Origin: an uncultured Pseudorhodobacter sp.
Lineage (GTDB): Bacteria > Pseudomonadota > Alphaproteobacteria > Rhodobacterales > Rhodobacteraceae
Assembly: GCA_945957495.1 (NCBI GenBank)
Contig: CAMFLG010000188.1
Span: 1-6,575, forward strand
DNA length: 6,575 nucleotides
Reading direction: 5' to 3'
Positions 1-6,329 of the stretch are shown here, piece by piece; positions within the stretch are counted from its first letter, which is position 1, and each line of letters begins with the position of its first letter. The notes under the pieces are model-generated. The model saw only the letters and a program-made list of their open reading frames with translations, was not told where the DNA came from and searched no databases. Made by a program: the position numbers and the translations under genes.

Positions 1-27
1 CTTCATCTTTGCGCCCGTTCCGCCGCC

Positions 28-768
28 TCAGGCCACCAGCAGATACAGATAGTTCGTTCCCGGCCGCCCGTGGTCGCTGCCCGAGGCTTCATTCCACAGC
101 TCTGCCCGGTATTTCGCGGCGCGGGCGTGGCGGATCAGCTCTTTCTCGACCAGCGCCGCAGAATGCAGCGACGAGGTCGCATAGATCACCACCATCCGAT
201 CCCATTTGTCATCCTCGCGCCGCCGCTCTGCCAGATGTTCTTTCCAGCGCCGGGCGGGGTCATTGGTGCGTCCGATCTTCAGAAAATCATTGCGCTGCGC
301 ATAGGCCGCCAGCGCCTGCCGCAGGCCGGTCATCACATCACGGGTGTGGCCGGTACTATAAAGCCAGTCCGGCTCTGGTTTCGGCACCTCGATCGTGGTG
401 CGGGAATCCAGCAGCAGATAGACGAAATGCTCTTCCCCCGTCGCAACAATATCCCCGCCCCGGACGTTCACCAGCCAATCCGCATCCGCTTTGCCCCGTG
501 CCCGCGACCGCAACCAGTCGATGGCCAGAGCTTCGGCTTTGACGATTTCCGCAAAGGTGCTGGATTCGTGCAAAACGATCATGCGGTCCCACGGCTTTTC
601 CCCCGCCTCGCGCCGCGCCCGCTGATGTTCACCATAGCGGCGTTCCGGTGAATTGGTGCGGCCCACCTTTATCGACCCGGCCCGCACGCTATACTGCCCC
701 AAGGCCCGGTTGATCGACGCGCGCACCGCCGCGAAATCCCCGGTCGTGTAATTCCATTCAAGCGACAT
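28..768 (-). CDS. Tandem-duplicated GIY-YIG/T5orf172-like domain protein (246 aa)
   Basis: Seen: the protein is two copies of one module of about 115 residues. Copy 1 (about 5-120) carries IKVGRTNSPERRYGEH (33-48) followed by WDRMIVLHES (60-69). Copy 2 (about 135-246) carries LKIGRTNDPARRWKEH (163-178) followed by WDRMVVIYAT (189-198). Both begin W-x-Y-[ST]-TG and end in a Y-L-L strand (VYLLLD at 116-121, YLYLLVA at 240-246). Known: the [IL]K[IV]GRT-N-P-RR pattern resembles the YIG strand plus catalytic arginine helix of GIY-YIG-like families such as T5orf172/MUG113; a downstream Glu usually binds metal. Glu79 and Glu208 occupy equivalent places and are candidates. Inferred: a DNA-acting nuclease-like or nucleic-acid-binding protein, with activity unproven because the first GIY strand is not obvious. 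No signal peptide or membrane segment is visible. The Shine-Dalgarno sequence is weak (CCGGA about 8 nt upstream). The gene is divergent from its right neighbour. The fold call is moderately sure; the function is unknown. Confidence 0.75.
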   Translation of the reverse strand: MSLEWNYTTGDFAAVRASINRALGQYSVRAGSIKVGRTNSPERRYGEHQRARREAGEKPWDRMIVLHESSTFAEIVKAEALAIDWLRSRARGKADADWLVNVRGGDIVATGEEHFVYLLLDSRTTIEVPKPEPDWLYSTGHTRDVMTGLRQALAAYAQRNDFLKIGRTNDPARRWKEHLAERRREDDKWDRMVVIYATSSLHSAALVEKELIRHARAAKYRAELWNEASGSDHGRPGTNYLYLLVA

Positions 769-813
769 GATAAATTTCCGGAATAGAAAGGTTCGACTTC
801 AAAACACCCTTGG

Positions 814-824
814 ATTGTATCATA
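814..824 (-). promoter_or_regulatory. Candidate -10 region for the GIY-YIG-like gene
   Basis: Read on the minus strand, this stretch gives overlapping TATGAT and TACAAT hexamers, about 46-50 bases upstream of the ATG at 768. It lies in an AT-richer part of the divergent gap. No convincing TTGACA-like -35 lies at 16-18 bp spacing, so the call rests on the -10 likeness alone. Confidence 0.25.
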
Positions 825-957
825 GCACAAGGCACCTGGCCCAAATAATTTGCGCCCCCGCACCTGAGCAGTTCAAGACACGCGCCCAGCCGCGTGACCC
901 GAAATGCGGGTGACACCGATGGCTTATTGCGAAATCATGCCACGGCATTGCCCAGCT

Positions 958-963
958 AAGGAG
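958..963 (+). promoter_or_regulatory. Ribosome binding site deciding the start of the DUF6790-like gene
   Basis: A full AAGGAG Shine-Dalgarno sequence lies 6 nt before the ATG at 970. The two in-frame upstream ATGs (904 and 922) have no comparable site, and starting there would add up to 22 residues that do not resemble a membrane-protein N-terminus. Confidence 0.8.
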
Positions 964-969
964 ACTGCC

Positions 970-1446
970 ATGCCACTGATCGAACGCGCGATCCGCCTGA
1001 CGCTGGAAAACGTGCCAACAGTGATGTTTGCCGCCGCGATGGTAATGGCAACCTTCTTTTCCGCCATACCCGGCACGGCAGAGCGCTATCTGGCCTGGCT
1101 CTTGCTGCTGACCGTCGGGGTGCAGGGGCTTTGGGCTGGGGCAACGCATGTGTTTTTTCCCGAAACCGGGGCGCGCTACATCAGCTGGCAGACAAGCCCG
1201 TTTCAAACCGAGGTCGGCTTTGCCGATCTGGCCATCGGAGTTACCGCGATCTTGTCGTTCTGGCAGGGGACAGAGTTCAAGGCCGCCGTCGTCGCCTATA
1301 TCACGCTGTTCTATCTTGGCGTCGGCTGGGTGCATATTCGGGACAAGATCGCCACCGGCAATCAGCAAAAGGGCAATTTCGGCGGGTTGCTGGTGATGAC
1401 CCTTATAAAGGCCGTGGCCTTTCCGCTGCTGTTGTGGCTGTCGTAG
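970..1446 (+). CDS. Small multi-pass membrane protein, DUF6790-like (158 aa)
   Basis: Seen: a short hydrophobic protein with about five probable membrane segments, near residues 13-33, 39-62, 84-98, 104-121 and 138-157. A polar, probably conserved linker at 60-83 contains HVFFPETGARYISWQ and then SPFQTEVG. No N-terminal cleavage signal is evident. Family: I associate the FPETGARYI-W-SPFQ-EVG pattern with the uncharacterised DUF6790 family, from memory rather than a search. The start at 970 is chosen on its AAGGAG site. No biochemical function can be assigned; the location is presumably the inner membrane. The crotonase gene follows on the same strand after 153 bp, a gap wide enough that co-transcription is uncertain. 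The stop is TAG. Confidence 0.75.
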   Translation: MPLIERAIRLTLENVPTVMFAAAMVMATFFSAIPGTAERYLAWLLLLTVGVQGLWAGATHVFFPETGARYISWQTSPFQTEVGFADLAIGVTAILSFWQGTEFKAAVVAYITLFYLGVGWVHIRDKIATGNQQKGNFGGLLVMTLIKAVAFPLLLWLS

Positions 1447-1589
1447 GGCGGTTGCGCCCTGCGGGTTGCGCTGGGTTCAACCGGCCCGCGCCAGCTGTCC
1501 GAAATCCCGGTCTGGGATTGGCAGCAATTCAACCGCCAATGCCCTGCTTTCCCTTGGCCACAGCAGCGCCTAAGGTTCTCCCAAACTCT

Positions 1590-1594
1590 GGAGG
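1590..1594 (+). promoter_or_regulatory. Ribosome binding site of the crotonase gene
   Basis: A strong GGAGG lies 5 nt before the ATG at 1600. It fixes the start and gives a protein of the usual crotonase length. The rest of the 1447-1599 gap has no convincing promoter or T-tailed terminator by eye. Confidence 0.75.
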
Positions 1595-1599
1595 ATGCC

Positions 1600-2388
1600 A
1601 TGGACCAACCGATCCTGCTACGCCACGACACCGGCGCGATTGCCACGCTGACCCTGAACGCACCAGACAGTTTCAACGCGCTGTCCGATGCGATGCTGGC
1701 GGCGCTGGCGGCGCAGATCGAGAGTCTGGCGGCGGATCGCGCGATCAAGGTGGTGGTGTTGAAGGCCATGGGCCGGGCGTTTTGCGCCGGGCATGATCTG
1801 AAGGAAATGCAGGCCGGTCGTGCCGCGCCGGATGCGGGGGCGGCCTATTTCCAATCGCTGTTCGCCCGCTGCGGCGCGGTGATGATGGGGCTGCAAACCC
1901 TGCCGCAGCCGGTGATTGCGCAGGTGCACGCCATTGCCACCGCCGCCGGGTGCCAGTTGGTCGCCTCTTGCGATCTGGTCGTGGCGGCCAGCGGCGTGCG
2001 CTTTGGCGTCAACGGGGTGAACATCGGCCTGTTCTGTTCAACCCCGATGGTGGCGCTGTCACGCAAGGTGCCGCCCGCCGTGGCGTTCGAGATGCTGACG
2101 ACCGGCGAATTCATTCTGGCAGAGCGCGCGCGCGAGGTCGGGCTGGTCAACCGCGTCGTACCGCCCGAGGCGTTGGAGGCCGAAACCCGTGCGCTTGCCG
2201 AAACCATTGCGGGCAAACTGGGGGCGGCGGTGCGCATCGGCAAACGGGCGTTTTACGAACAGTTGGAACTGGATACCGCCGCCGCCTACGCCCATGCCGG
2301 GGCGGTCATGGTTGAAAACATGCTTTTCCGGGATACTGATGAGGGCATCAGCGCCTTTTTGCAGAAACGCAAACCAGATTGGGCCTAG
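1600..2388 (+). CDS. Enoyl-CoA hydratase/isomerase (crotonase) family protein, ECHDC3-like (262 aa)
   Basis: Seen: a full-length crotonase fold. The first oxyanion-hole segment is GRAFCAGHDLKEM (58-70) and the second is in ATAAGCQLVASCDL (113-126). NIGLFCSTPMVALSR (141-155), the helix ERAREVGLVNRVVP (175-188) and a C-terminal EGISAFLQKRKPDW (248-261) are all typical of the family. Aligned by eye to rat enoyl-CoA hydratase, the two catalytic glutamates (Glu144, Glu164) correspond to Gln119 and Gly139, so both are missing. Known: the ECHDC3-type subfamily shares the GVN-x-GLFCSTP signature and these substitutions. Inferred: it binds an acyl-CoA thioester in the cytosol but probably does not catalyse ordinary 2-enoyl-CoA hydration; it could act as an isomerase, hydrolase or non-catalytic protein. 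The start is fixed by GGAGG at 1590-1594, 5 nt before the ATG. Fold call very sure, substrate unknown. Confidence 0.93.
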   Translation: MDQPILLRHDTGAIATLTLNAPDSFNALSDAMLAALAAQIESLAADRAIKVVVLKAMGRAFCAGHDLKEMQAGRAAPDAGAAYFQSLFARCGAVMMGLQTLPQPVIAQVHAIATAAGCQLVASCDLVVAASGVRFGVNGVNIGLFCSTPMVALSRKVPPAVAFEMLTTGEFILAERAREVGLVNRVVPPEALEAETRALAETIAGKLGAAVRIGKRAFYEQLELDTAAAYAHAGAVMVENMLFRDTDEGISAFLQKRKPDWA

Positions 2389-2450
2389 CCGCGGGTACGG
2401 TTTTGGGGGCTAGCTTTGCCGGTCAAGGATTAACAAAGTCTGAACCGCCC

Positions 2451-2469
2451 CTTTTAAGACATTTAAAAG
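2451..2469. repeat. AT-rich inverted repeat in the convergent gap
   Basis: The arms CTTTTAA (2451-2457) and TTAAAAG (2463-2469) are perfectly complementary, with a 5-nt loop. The repeat lies 63 bp after the crotonase stop and 35 bp or more beyond the MFS stop on the other strand. It stands out as an AT-rich patch in GC-rich sequence. It could help end transcription from either side, but the stem is weak. Confidence 0.4.
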
Positions 2470-2484
2470 AATTACTTACTAAAT

Positions 2485-2500
2485 GTCGCACGCGTGCGAC
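2485..2500. terminator. 16-bp perfect palindrome after the MFS gene, possible terminator
   Basis: GTCGCACG is followed directly by its reverse complement CGTGCGAC. The palindrome sits 4 bp beyond the MFS stop codon, on the minus-strand transcript. After the hairpin the minus-strand transcript runs into ATTTAGTAAG and further AT-rich sequence, without a clean T-run. Position and GC-rich stem favour a terminator for the ctaA cluster. The absence of a loop and of a T-tract leaves a protein-binding site as the alternative. Confidence 0.5.
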
Positions 2501-2504
2501 GCCG

Positions 2505-3677
2505 CTATTTGCGCCCCAACAGCAGGCCCGCGATGCCCAGCGCGCCCAGGGCCAGGGCCAGACAGAAGCCGTAAATCATCCCCGGCCCGCCCCAGTGCAG
2601 CAGCCCCGCCCCGATCGAAGGCGCGCCCGCCGAGGCCAGGATCGGCGCCACCGCGACCGCGCCCGAAATCGCGCCAAAACCGCGCCGCCCCAGAATGTCG
2701 GCGATCAGCAGGGGCCGCAGGATCGAGGTCAGCCCCGCCCCCGCCCCCTGCAGCGCCGCAAACAGAAAGATCAGAACCGGCGCCACCCCCGCTGCGATCA
2801 GCGCAGCGCCTGCCAGACAAACTCCGGTCAGCGATAGCATCAAAGCCCGCCCGTTGCCGATGCGGGCGTGATTGAACAGCAGCAGCAACCGCCCGAACAC
2901 CTGACTTGGCCCGATGCTGGCGGCGGCGATGGTGGCCAGTGCGACCGAGGCGCCGCGATCTTCGAACAGCAGCAGCACATAGGTCAGCAGGATGCCGTGG
3001 TTCAGATAGACCATCGCGAACATCGCCGAGATCGCCCAGAACCCCGGCCGCCGCAGCGCTGCCCGCAAGGCCCCCGGCGCCTCGGGTGGCTGCGCCAGTC
3101 CCGCCCGCTGCAACCGCCGCAACTGCCGCACGGCTACCGCATTCAACGGCGCGGCCAGCAGGACCAGCCCGGCAAAGGCGAACAGCGCCGCCTGCCCGCC
3201 CAGCGCCGCACCGAAGGCATTGCCCAGCGGGAAGGCCAGCGTGCCAGCAAAGCCCGCCACCAGCGTGACCTTGGTGATCGCGCCGCGCGCATCCTCGCCC
3301 AGACGGCGGGTCAGGAAGGCGAAACAGGATTCGTACAGGCAACAGGCCTGCGCCGCGCCGATCACCGCCCAGATCAGCAGCCATTCCAAAGGGGAACGCG
3401 CCAGCCCCAAGGCCGCCACGCCTAACGCGGCCAGAATAGGGGCATAGGTCAGCATCTCGCCGCCCAGACCGCGATCCACCAGCCGCCCGGTGAACGGGGT
3501 CAGCGCCGCCATCACCAGAAACCCCAGCGTCGGCCCCCAGGCGAGCTGCGCCACGGTCCAGCCGGTTGCGGCCTGCAAGTCCGGCAGCAGCGCCGGAAAG
3601 GCATAATAAACCCCGGCATAGGTCAGCGTCTGGCCGATGGCCAGCAGGAAGACGGCGGTGCCCGCGCTGGCTTTCAC
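2505..3677 (-). CDS. Major facilitator superfamily (MFS) transporter, GTG start (390 aa)
   Basis: Seen: a polytopic protein of about twelve hydrophobic segments, the usual MFS length. It has a motif-A-like loop GRLVDRGLGGE (64-74) after the second segment and a central basic cytoplasmic loop near 184-212. GPSQVFGRLLLLF (256-268) is a partial echo of that motif in the second half. The frame is open further upstream to 3860, but that extension is the antiparallel-free +1 shadow of the peptidase 3' end and is not membrane-like. The GTG at 3677 gives VKASAGTAVFLLAIGQ, a normal first helix. No Shine-Dalgarno precedes it, so translation probably depends on ribosomes finishing the M32 gene 10 nt upstream. 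Known: MFS proteins are proton-coupled or facilitated carriers of small molecules in the inner membrane. The substrate is not identifiable. Last gene of the ctaA cluster; stop TAG. Confidence 0.88.
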   Translation of the reverse strand: MKASAGTAVFLLAIGQTLTYAGVYYAFPALLPDLQAATGWTVAQLAWGPTLGFLVMAALTPFTGRLVDRGLGGEMLTYAPILAALGVAALGLARSPLEWLLIWAVIGAAQACCLYESCFAFLTRRLGEDARGAITKVTLVAGFAGTLAFPLGNAFGAALGGQAALFAFAGLVLLAAPLNAVAVRQLRRLQRAGLAQPPEAPGALRAALRRPGFWAISAMFAMVYLNHGILLTYVLLLFEDRGASVALATIAAASIGPSQVFGRLLLLFNHARIGNGRALMLSLTGVCLAGAALIAAGVAPVLIFLFAALQGAGAGLTSILRPLLIADILGRRGFGAISGAVAVAPILASAGAPSIGAGLLHWGGPGMIYGFCLALALGALGIAGLLLGRK

Positions 3678-3694
3678 AGGCTGGCTTTCACAGG
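3667..3694. repeat. 14-bp perfect tandem duplication across the M32 stop / MFS start
   Basis: The unit CTGGCTTTCACAGG (plus strand) occurs at 3667-3680 and again at 3681-3694, head to tail. Read on the minus strand, each unit contains CTGTGA. The first unit read supplies the M32 stop (TGA, 3690-3688), and the second supplies the GTG start (3677) of the MFS gene. The unit length is not a multiple of three. Confidence 0.95.
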
Positions 3695-5166
3695 GCGTAA
3701 AGATCGCGGAACTTGGCTTCCAGATAATCCAGCAGCGGGCCTTCGCTGGGCTCGAACCCGCAGGCATGGGCGATGGTGTCGCGCGGGGTGCGCAAACCGC
3801 CGTGGCGTTGCAGGTTTTCGCGCAGCCATCCGGTCGCGCCCGAGGTATCACCCCGTGCAAGCGCTGTATCCAGATCCGGCATCGCCGCCCGCATCGCCTT
3901 GTTCAGGCAACCCGCGTAGACGTTGCCCAGCGAATAGGTCGGGAAATAGCCGAACAGCCCCACCGACCAATGCACATCCTGCAACACGCCATGGCTGGGC
4001 TTATCCACCGCCACGCCGAAATCGGCAAGGAAGCGGTCATTCCATGCCGCCTCCAGATCCGCGACGGCCAGATCACCCCGGATCAGCGCGCGTTCCAGAT
4101 CAAAGCGCATCATGATGTGCAAGTTATAATGGACCTCATCCGCCTCGGTACGGATAAAGCCGGGGCGCACGCGGTTCACGGCGGCATAAAAGGCGCGCGG
4201 GCCGTCCACGTTCAGCGGGCCAAAGCGTTCCACCATTTGGCCGTAAATCCAGCCGGTGAAGGCCGCCGACCGCCCGATCTGGTTTTCGTAAATCCGGCTT
4301 TGGCTTTCATGCACGCCCATCGAGACGCCATGGCCCAAGGGCGACATGCCATAATCGGGGTCGATGTTCAGCTCATAGCTGGAATGGCCAACCTCGTGGA
4401 TGGTGGAATAGAGGCAGTTGAACGGATCGCTTTCCACAACGCGGGTGGTGATGCGGCTGTCATCACCGCCGCCGGAACTGAACGGATGCACCGCAAGGTC
4501 AATCCTTCCGCGCGACCAGTCATAGCCAAAGGCGGTGGCGGTATCGCGCGCCAGCCGCAGTTGCGCGTCCTGGGCAAAGTGGCCTTCCAACCCGGCGGGT
4601 GTGGGTGCGCCCAGCACGGCCTCGCGCAGCGCGACCAGCCGCGGACGCATCCGGTCGAACATCGCGCCAAGGCTTTCCGCCGTGGCCTCTGGTTCGTAAT
4701 CGTCGATCAGCGCATCATAAAGATCGCCGCCTTCGGCAAGGCAGGCCGCCTCTTGCCGCCGCAGGTCGATCACCTGAGACAGCGTCGGCAGGAAATCCGC
4801 AACCTTGTCGGCGGCGCGTGCTGCCGCCCAAATGCCCTGCGCCACAGACGTGACCCGCGCCAGTTCCTGTGCCAGATCGCCCGGCACCTTGACGAAGCGG
4901 CGGTAAGACCGGTCGATGTGGTAAAGCTGTGATGCCGCGACATCATCGTTAGCCTCGGCATCGGCCAGCCATTGCGCAATTTGCGGGTTGGTGCGGCGGG
5001 CGTGCAGAACACCCTCCATCGCGGCCATTTCTTCGCCACGCTGTTCGGCTCCGCCACGCGGCATCATGGTTTCCTGATCCCAGCCCAGCCGTTCGGCCAC
5101 CTTGGCCAAAGCCTCGGTCTGGCGCTGATAGGCCATCAGTTCTGCATAGGCGGTGTTATTTTTCAT
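3688..5166 (-). CDS. Peptidase family M32 metallocarboxypeptidase (Taq carboxypeptidase type, 492 aa)
   Basis: Function: removes single residues from peptide C-termini; expected to be cytosolic, with no signal peptide seen. Seen: the M32 hallmarks occur in order. LIDDYEPEAT is at 153-162, HPF at 227-229, and DSRITTR at 236-242. The zinc motif HEVGH (257-261) has Glu258 as likely catalytic base and His257/His261 as ligands. HESQSRIYENQIGRS (286-300) has Glu287 as the probable third ligand. EADEVHYNLHI (341-351) and DVHWSVGLFGYFPTYSLGN (397-415) follow. The length matches the usual ~500 aa. The start at 5166 is favoured by AAGGGA 5 nt upstream and by the ATGA overlap with the ctaA stop. An in-frame extension to 5238 would run into ctaA coding sequence and has no support. 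Inferred: peptide turnover, with amino acids perhaps handled by the adjacent transporter. Family assignment very sure; physiological peptides unknown. Confidence 0.96.
   Translation of the reverse strand: MKNNTAYAELMAYQRQTEALAKVAERLGWDQETMMPRGGAEQRGEEMAAMEGVLHARRTNPQIAQWLADAEANDDVAASQLYHIDRSYRRFVKVPGDLAQELARVTSVAQGIWAAARAADKVADFLPTLSQVIDLRRQEAACLAEGGDLYDALIDDYEPEATAESLGAMFDRMRPRLVALREAVLGAPTPAGLEGHFAQDAQLRLARDTATAFGYDWSRGRIDLAVHPFSSGGGDDSRITTRVVESDPFNCLYSTIHEVGHSSYELNIDPDYGMSPLGHGVSMGVHESQSRIYENQIGRSAAFTGWIYGQMVERFGPLNVDGPRAFYAAVNRVRPGFIRTEADEVHYNLHIMMRFDLERALIRGDLAVADLEAAWNDRFLADFGVAVDKPSHGVLQDVHWSVGLFGYFPTYSLGNVYAGCLNKAMRAAMPDLDTALARGDTSGATGWLRENLQRHGGLRTPRDTIAHACGFEPSEGPLLDYLEAKFRDLYAL
5163..5166 (-). 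promoter_or_regulatory. ATGA stop-start overlap between ctaA and the M32 gene
   Basis: The M32 ATG (5166-5164) and the ctaA TGA (5165-5163) share bases. The M32 Shine-Dalgarno AAGGGA (5172-5177) lies inside the last ctaA codons. This is the classic arrangement for translational coupling within one mRNA. Confidence 0.85.
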
Positions 5167-6314
5167 GCCGTTCCCTTTCGGATTGATCCTGCCACCGGAT
5201 AGGCCGACAGATGCCGCGCCCGGATGATCAGAACCCACAAGAAGATTGCACCGATCTGGTGCGTGATCGCCACATGCGGCGAAGCGGCCGTCAGGGCGGT
5301 GAAAATACCGAGGGTCATCTGGGCCACCAGCATCAGCATCACCAGATTGAAGGCGGCTTGGGTGGCCTGATAGGCCGATTTGCGCCCGCGCAGCCAGACG
5401 ACCACACCGAAGGCGAACAGAAGATAGCCGGACATGCGGTGAATGAACTGCACGAGGCCGGGGTTTTCAAAGAACGCGGCCCAGGCCGGGCGGCCCGGCA
5501 CATAGAAAGCGTCGGCGGGGAAGAACTGGCCGTTCATCAGGGGCCAAGTCGGAAAGCCACGCCCGGCGTCGATGCCTGCGACAAGCGCGCCCAGCAGAAC
5601 CTGCAGGAAGGCGAAATGCATCAGCCCGGTGGACAGGCCCACCAGCTTGCGTTCGCCAGAGCGGCGGGCGACGAGCAGGTCGGTCTCGCTGCGCCCCAGA
5701 AGGAAGACGTACCACGCGATCAGGCCAAGGATGATGAAGGCGATGCCAAGGTGGGTGGCAAGGCGGTAGGAGGCGACTGACACCATCTCGCCCGTCAGGC
5801 CAGAGGATACCATCCACCAGCCGATGGCGCCCTGAAGGCCGCCCAGCGCGCCGAGGGTCAGAAGGCGGCCGGTCCAGCCGGTGGGGATTTGCCGGGCGAT
5901 CAGGAAGCCCGCGAACCCGACGGCCCAGACAAGGCCGATCACGCGGCCAAGCTGGCGGTGACCCCATTCCCACCAGAAGATGCTTTTGAACTCTTCCACC
6001 GTCATCTGGCTGTTCATCAGCTTGTACTGCGGGCTGGCCTGATATTTGCTGAACTCGGTCGCCCAGTCGGCATCGGACATCGGCGGCAGCGCGCCGGTGA
6101 CGGGTTTCCATTCGGTGATCGAGAGGCCTGAGTCGGTCAGCCGGGTCAGCCCGCCCACCACGATCATCGCGGCCACGAGCAGGAAGATCAGAGCGAGCCA
6201 CAGGCGGATGCCGCGACGCGCGCCTTTGCCGCCGGCGTCGATCAGGCCGCCCTGCGGTTTGGCGGGTGGGGTGGCGGTGCCGACCTCTTCAAAAATGCTG
6301 CGCTTTGCGACCAT
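5163..6314 (-). CDS. ctaA: Heme A synthase, COX15/CtaA type 2 (383 aa)
   Basis: Function: oxidises the C8 methyl of heme O to the formyl group of heme A in the inner membrane, supplying cytochrome aa3 oxidase. Seen: a soluble N-terminus (1-35), then about eight membrane segments. The signature GGLTRLTDSGLSITEWKPV lies at 54-72. Four helix-associated histidines are placed as in the family: His119 (WEWGHRQLGR), His188 (RLATHLG), His292 (QFIHRMSGY) and His352 (ITHQIGA); they are the likely heme ligands. A loop ALVAGIDAGRGFPTWPLMNG (243-262) is also typical. The start at 6314 is favoured by AAAAGGGGG 6 nt upstream; an upstream in-frame ATG at 6368 adds 18 basic residues and lacks such a site. First gene of a cluster with the M32 peptidase and MFS transporter. 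No ctaB, ctaG or oxidase subunit gene is in this window. Confidence 0.97.
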   Translation of the reverse strand: MVAKRSIFEEVGTATPPAKPQGGLIDAGGKGARRGIRLWLALIFLLVAAMIVVGGLTRLTDSGLSITEWKPVTGALPPMSDADWATEFSKYQASPQYKLMNSQMTVEEFKSIFWWEWGHRQLGRVIGLVWAVGFAGFLIARQIPTGWTGRLLTLGALGGLQGAIGWWMVSSGLTGEMVSVASYRLATHLGIAFIILGLIAWYVFLLGRSETDLLVARRSGERKLVGLSTGLMHFAFLQVLLGALVAGIDAGRGFPTWPLMNGQFFPADAFYVPGRPAWAAFFENPGLVQFIHRMSGYLLFAFGVVVWLRGRKSAYQATQAAFNLVMLMLVAQMTLGIFTALTAASPHVAITHQIGAIFLWVLIIRARHLSAYPVAGSIRKGTA

Positions 6315-6320
6315 GGGCTG

Positions 6321-6329
6321 CCCCCTTTT
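6321..6329 (-). promoter_or_regulatory. Ribosome binding site of ctaA
   Basis: The minus strand reads AAAAGGGGG, ending 6 nt before the ATG at 6314. It selects this start over the in-frame ATG at 6368. Confidence 0.7.

Noticed and set aside
1..6. ATG AAG on the minus strand (from position 6) as the start of a next gene
   Set aside because: Only two codons are visible and the preceding bases show no clear Shine-Dalgarno sequence at proper spacing, so it cannot be supported.
1446..1459. GGGCG-GTTG-CGCCC hairpin at the end of the DUF6790-like gene as a terminator
   Set aside because: The 5-bp stem begins within the stop codon and has no T-tract; such pairs are common by chance in GC-rich DNA.
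2421..2440. Possible FNR-type box in GGTCAAGGATTAACAAAGTC
   Set aside because: It does not match the TTGAT-N4-ATCAA dyad and lies between convergent gene ends rather than upstream of a start.
2479..3384. 301-codon minus-strand frame overlapping the transporter
   Set aside because: It is the alternative frame of the MFS gene, rich in Gly, Ala and Arg with no membrane pattern or motif.
3678..3860. Upstream ATG extension of the MFS gene
   Set aside because: It overlaps the peptidase 3' end by over 170 bp, encodes a non-membrane-like leader, and would precede a natural transporter N-terminus that begins at the GTG at 3677.
3637..4932. 431-codon open frame on the plus strand
   Set aside because: It lies antisense to the M32 peptidase, which has every family motif. 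The translated product shows no recognisable domain and has biased shadow composition; high GC content readily keeps such antisense frames open.
5167..5238. Longer M32 start at 5238
   Set aside because: It would overlap ctaA coding sequence by 76 bp. The ATG at 5166 has a good ribosome binding site and the typical ATGA overlap.
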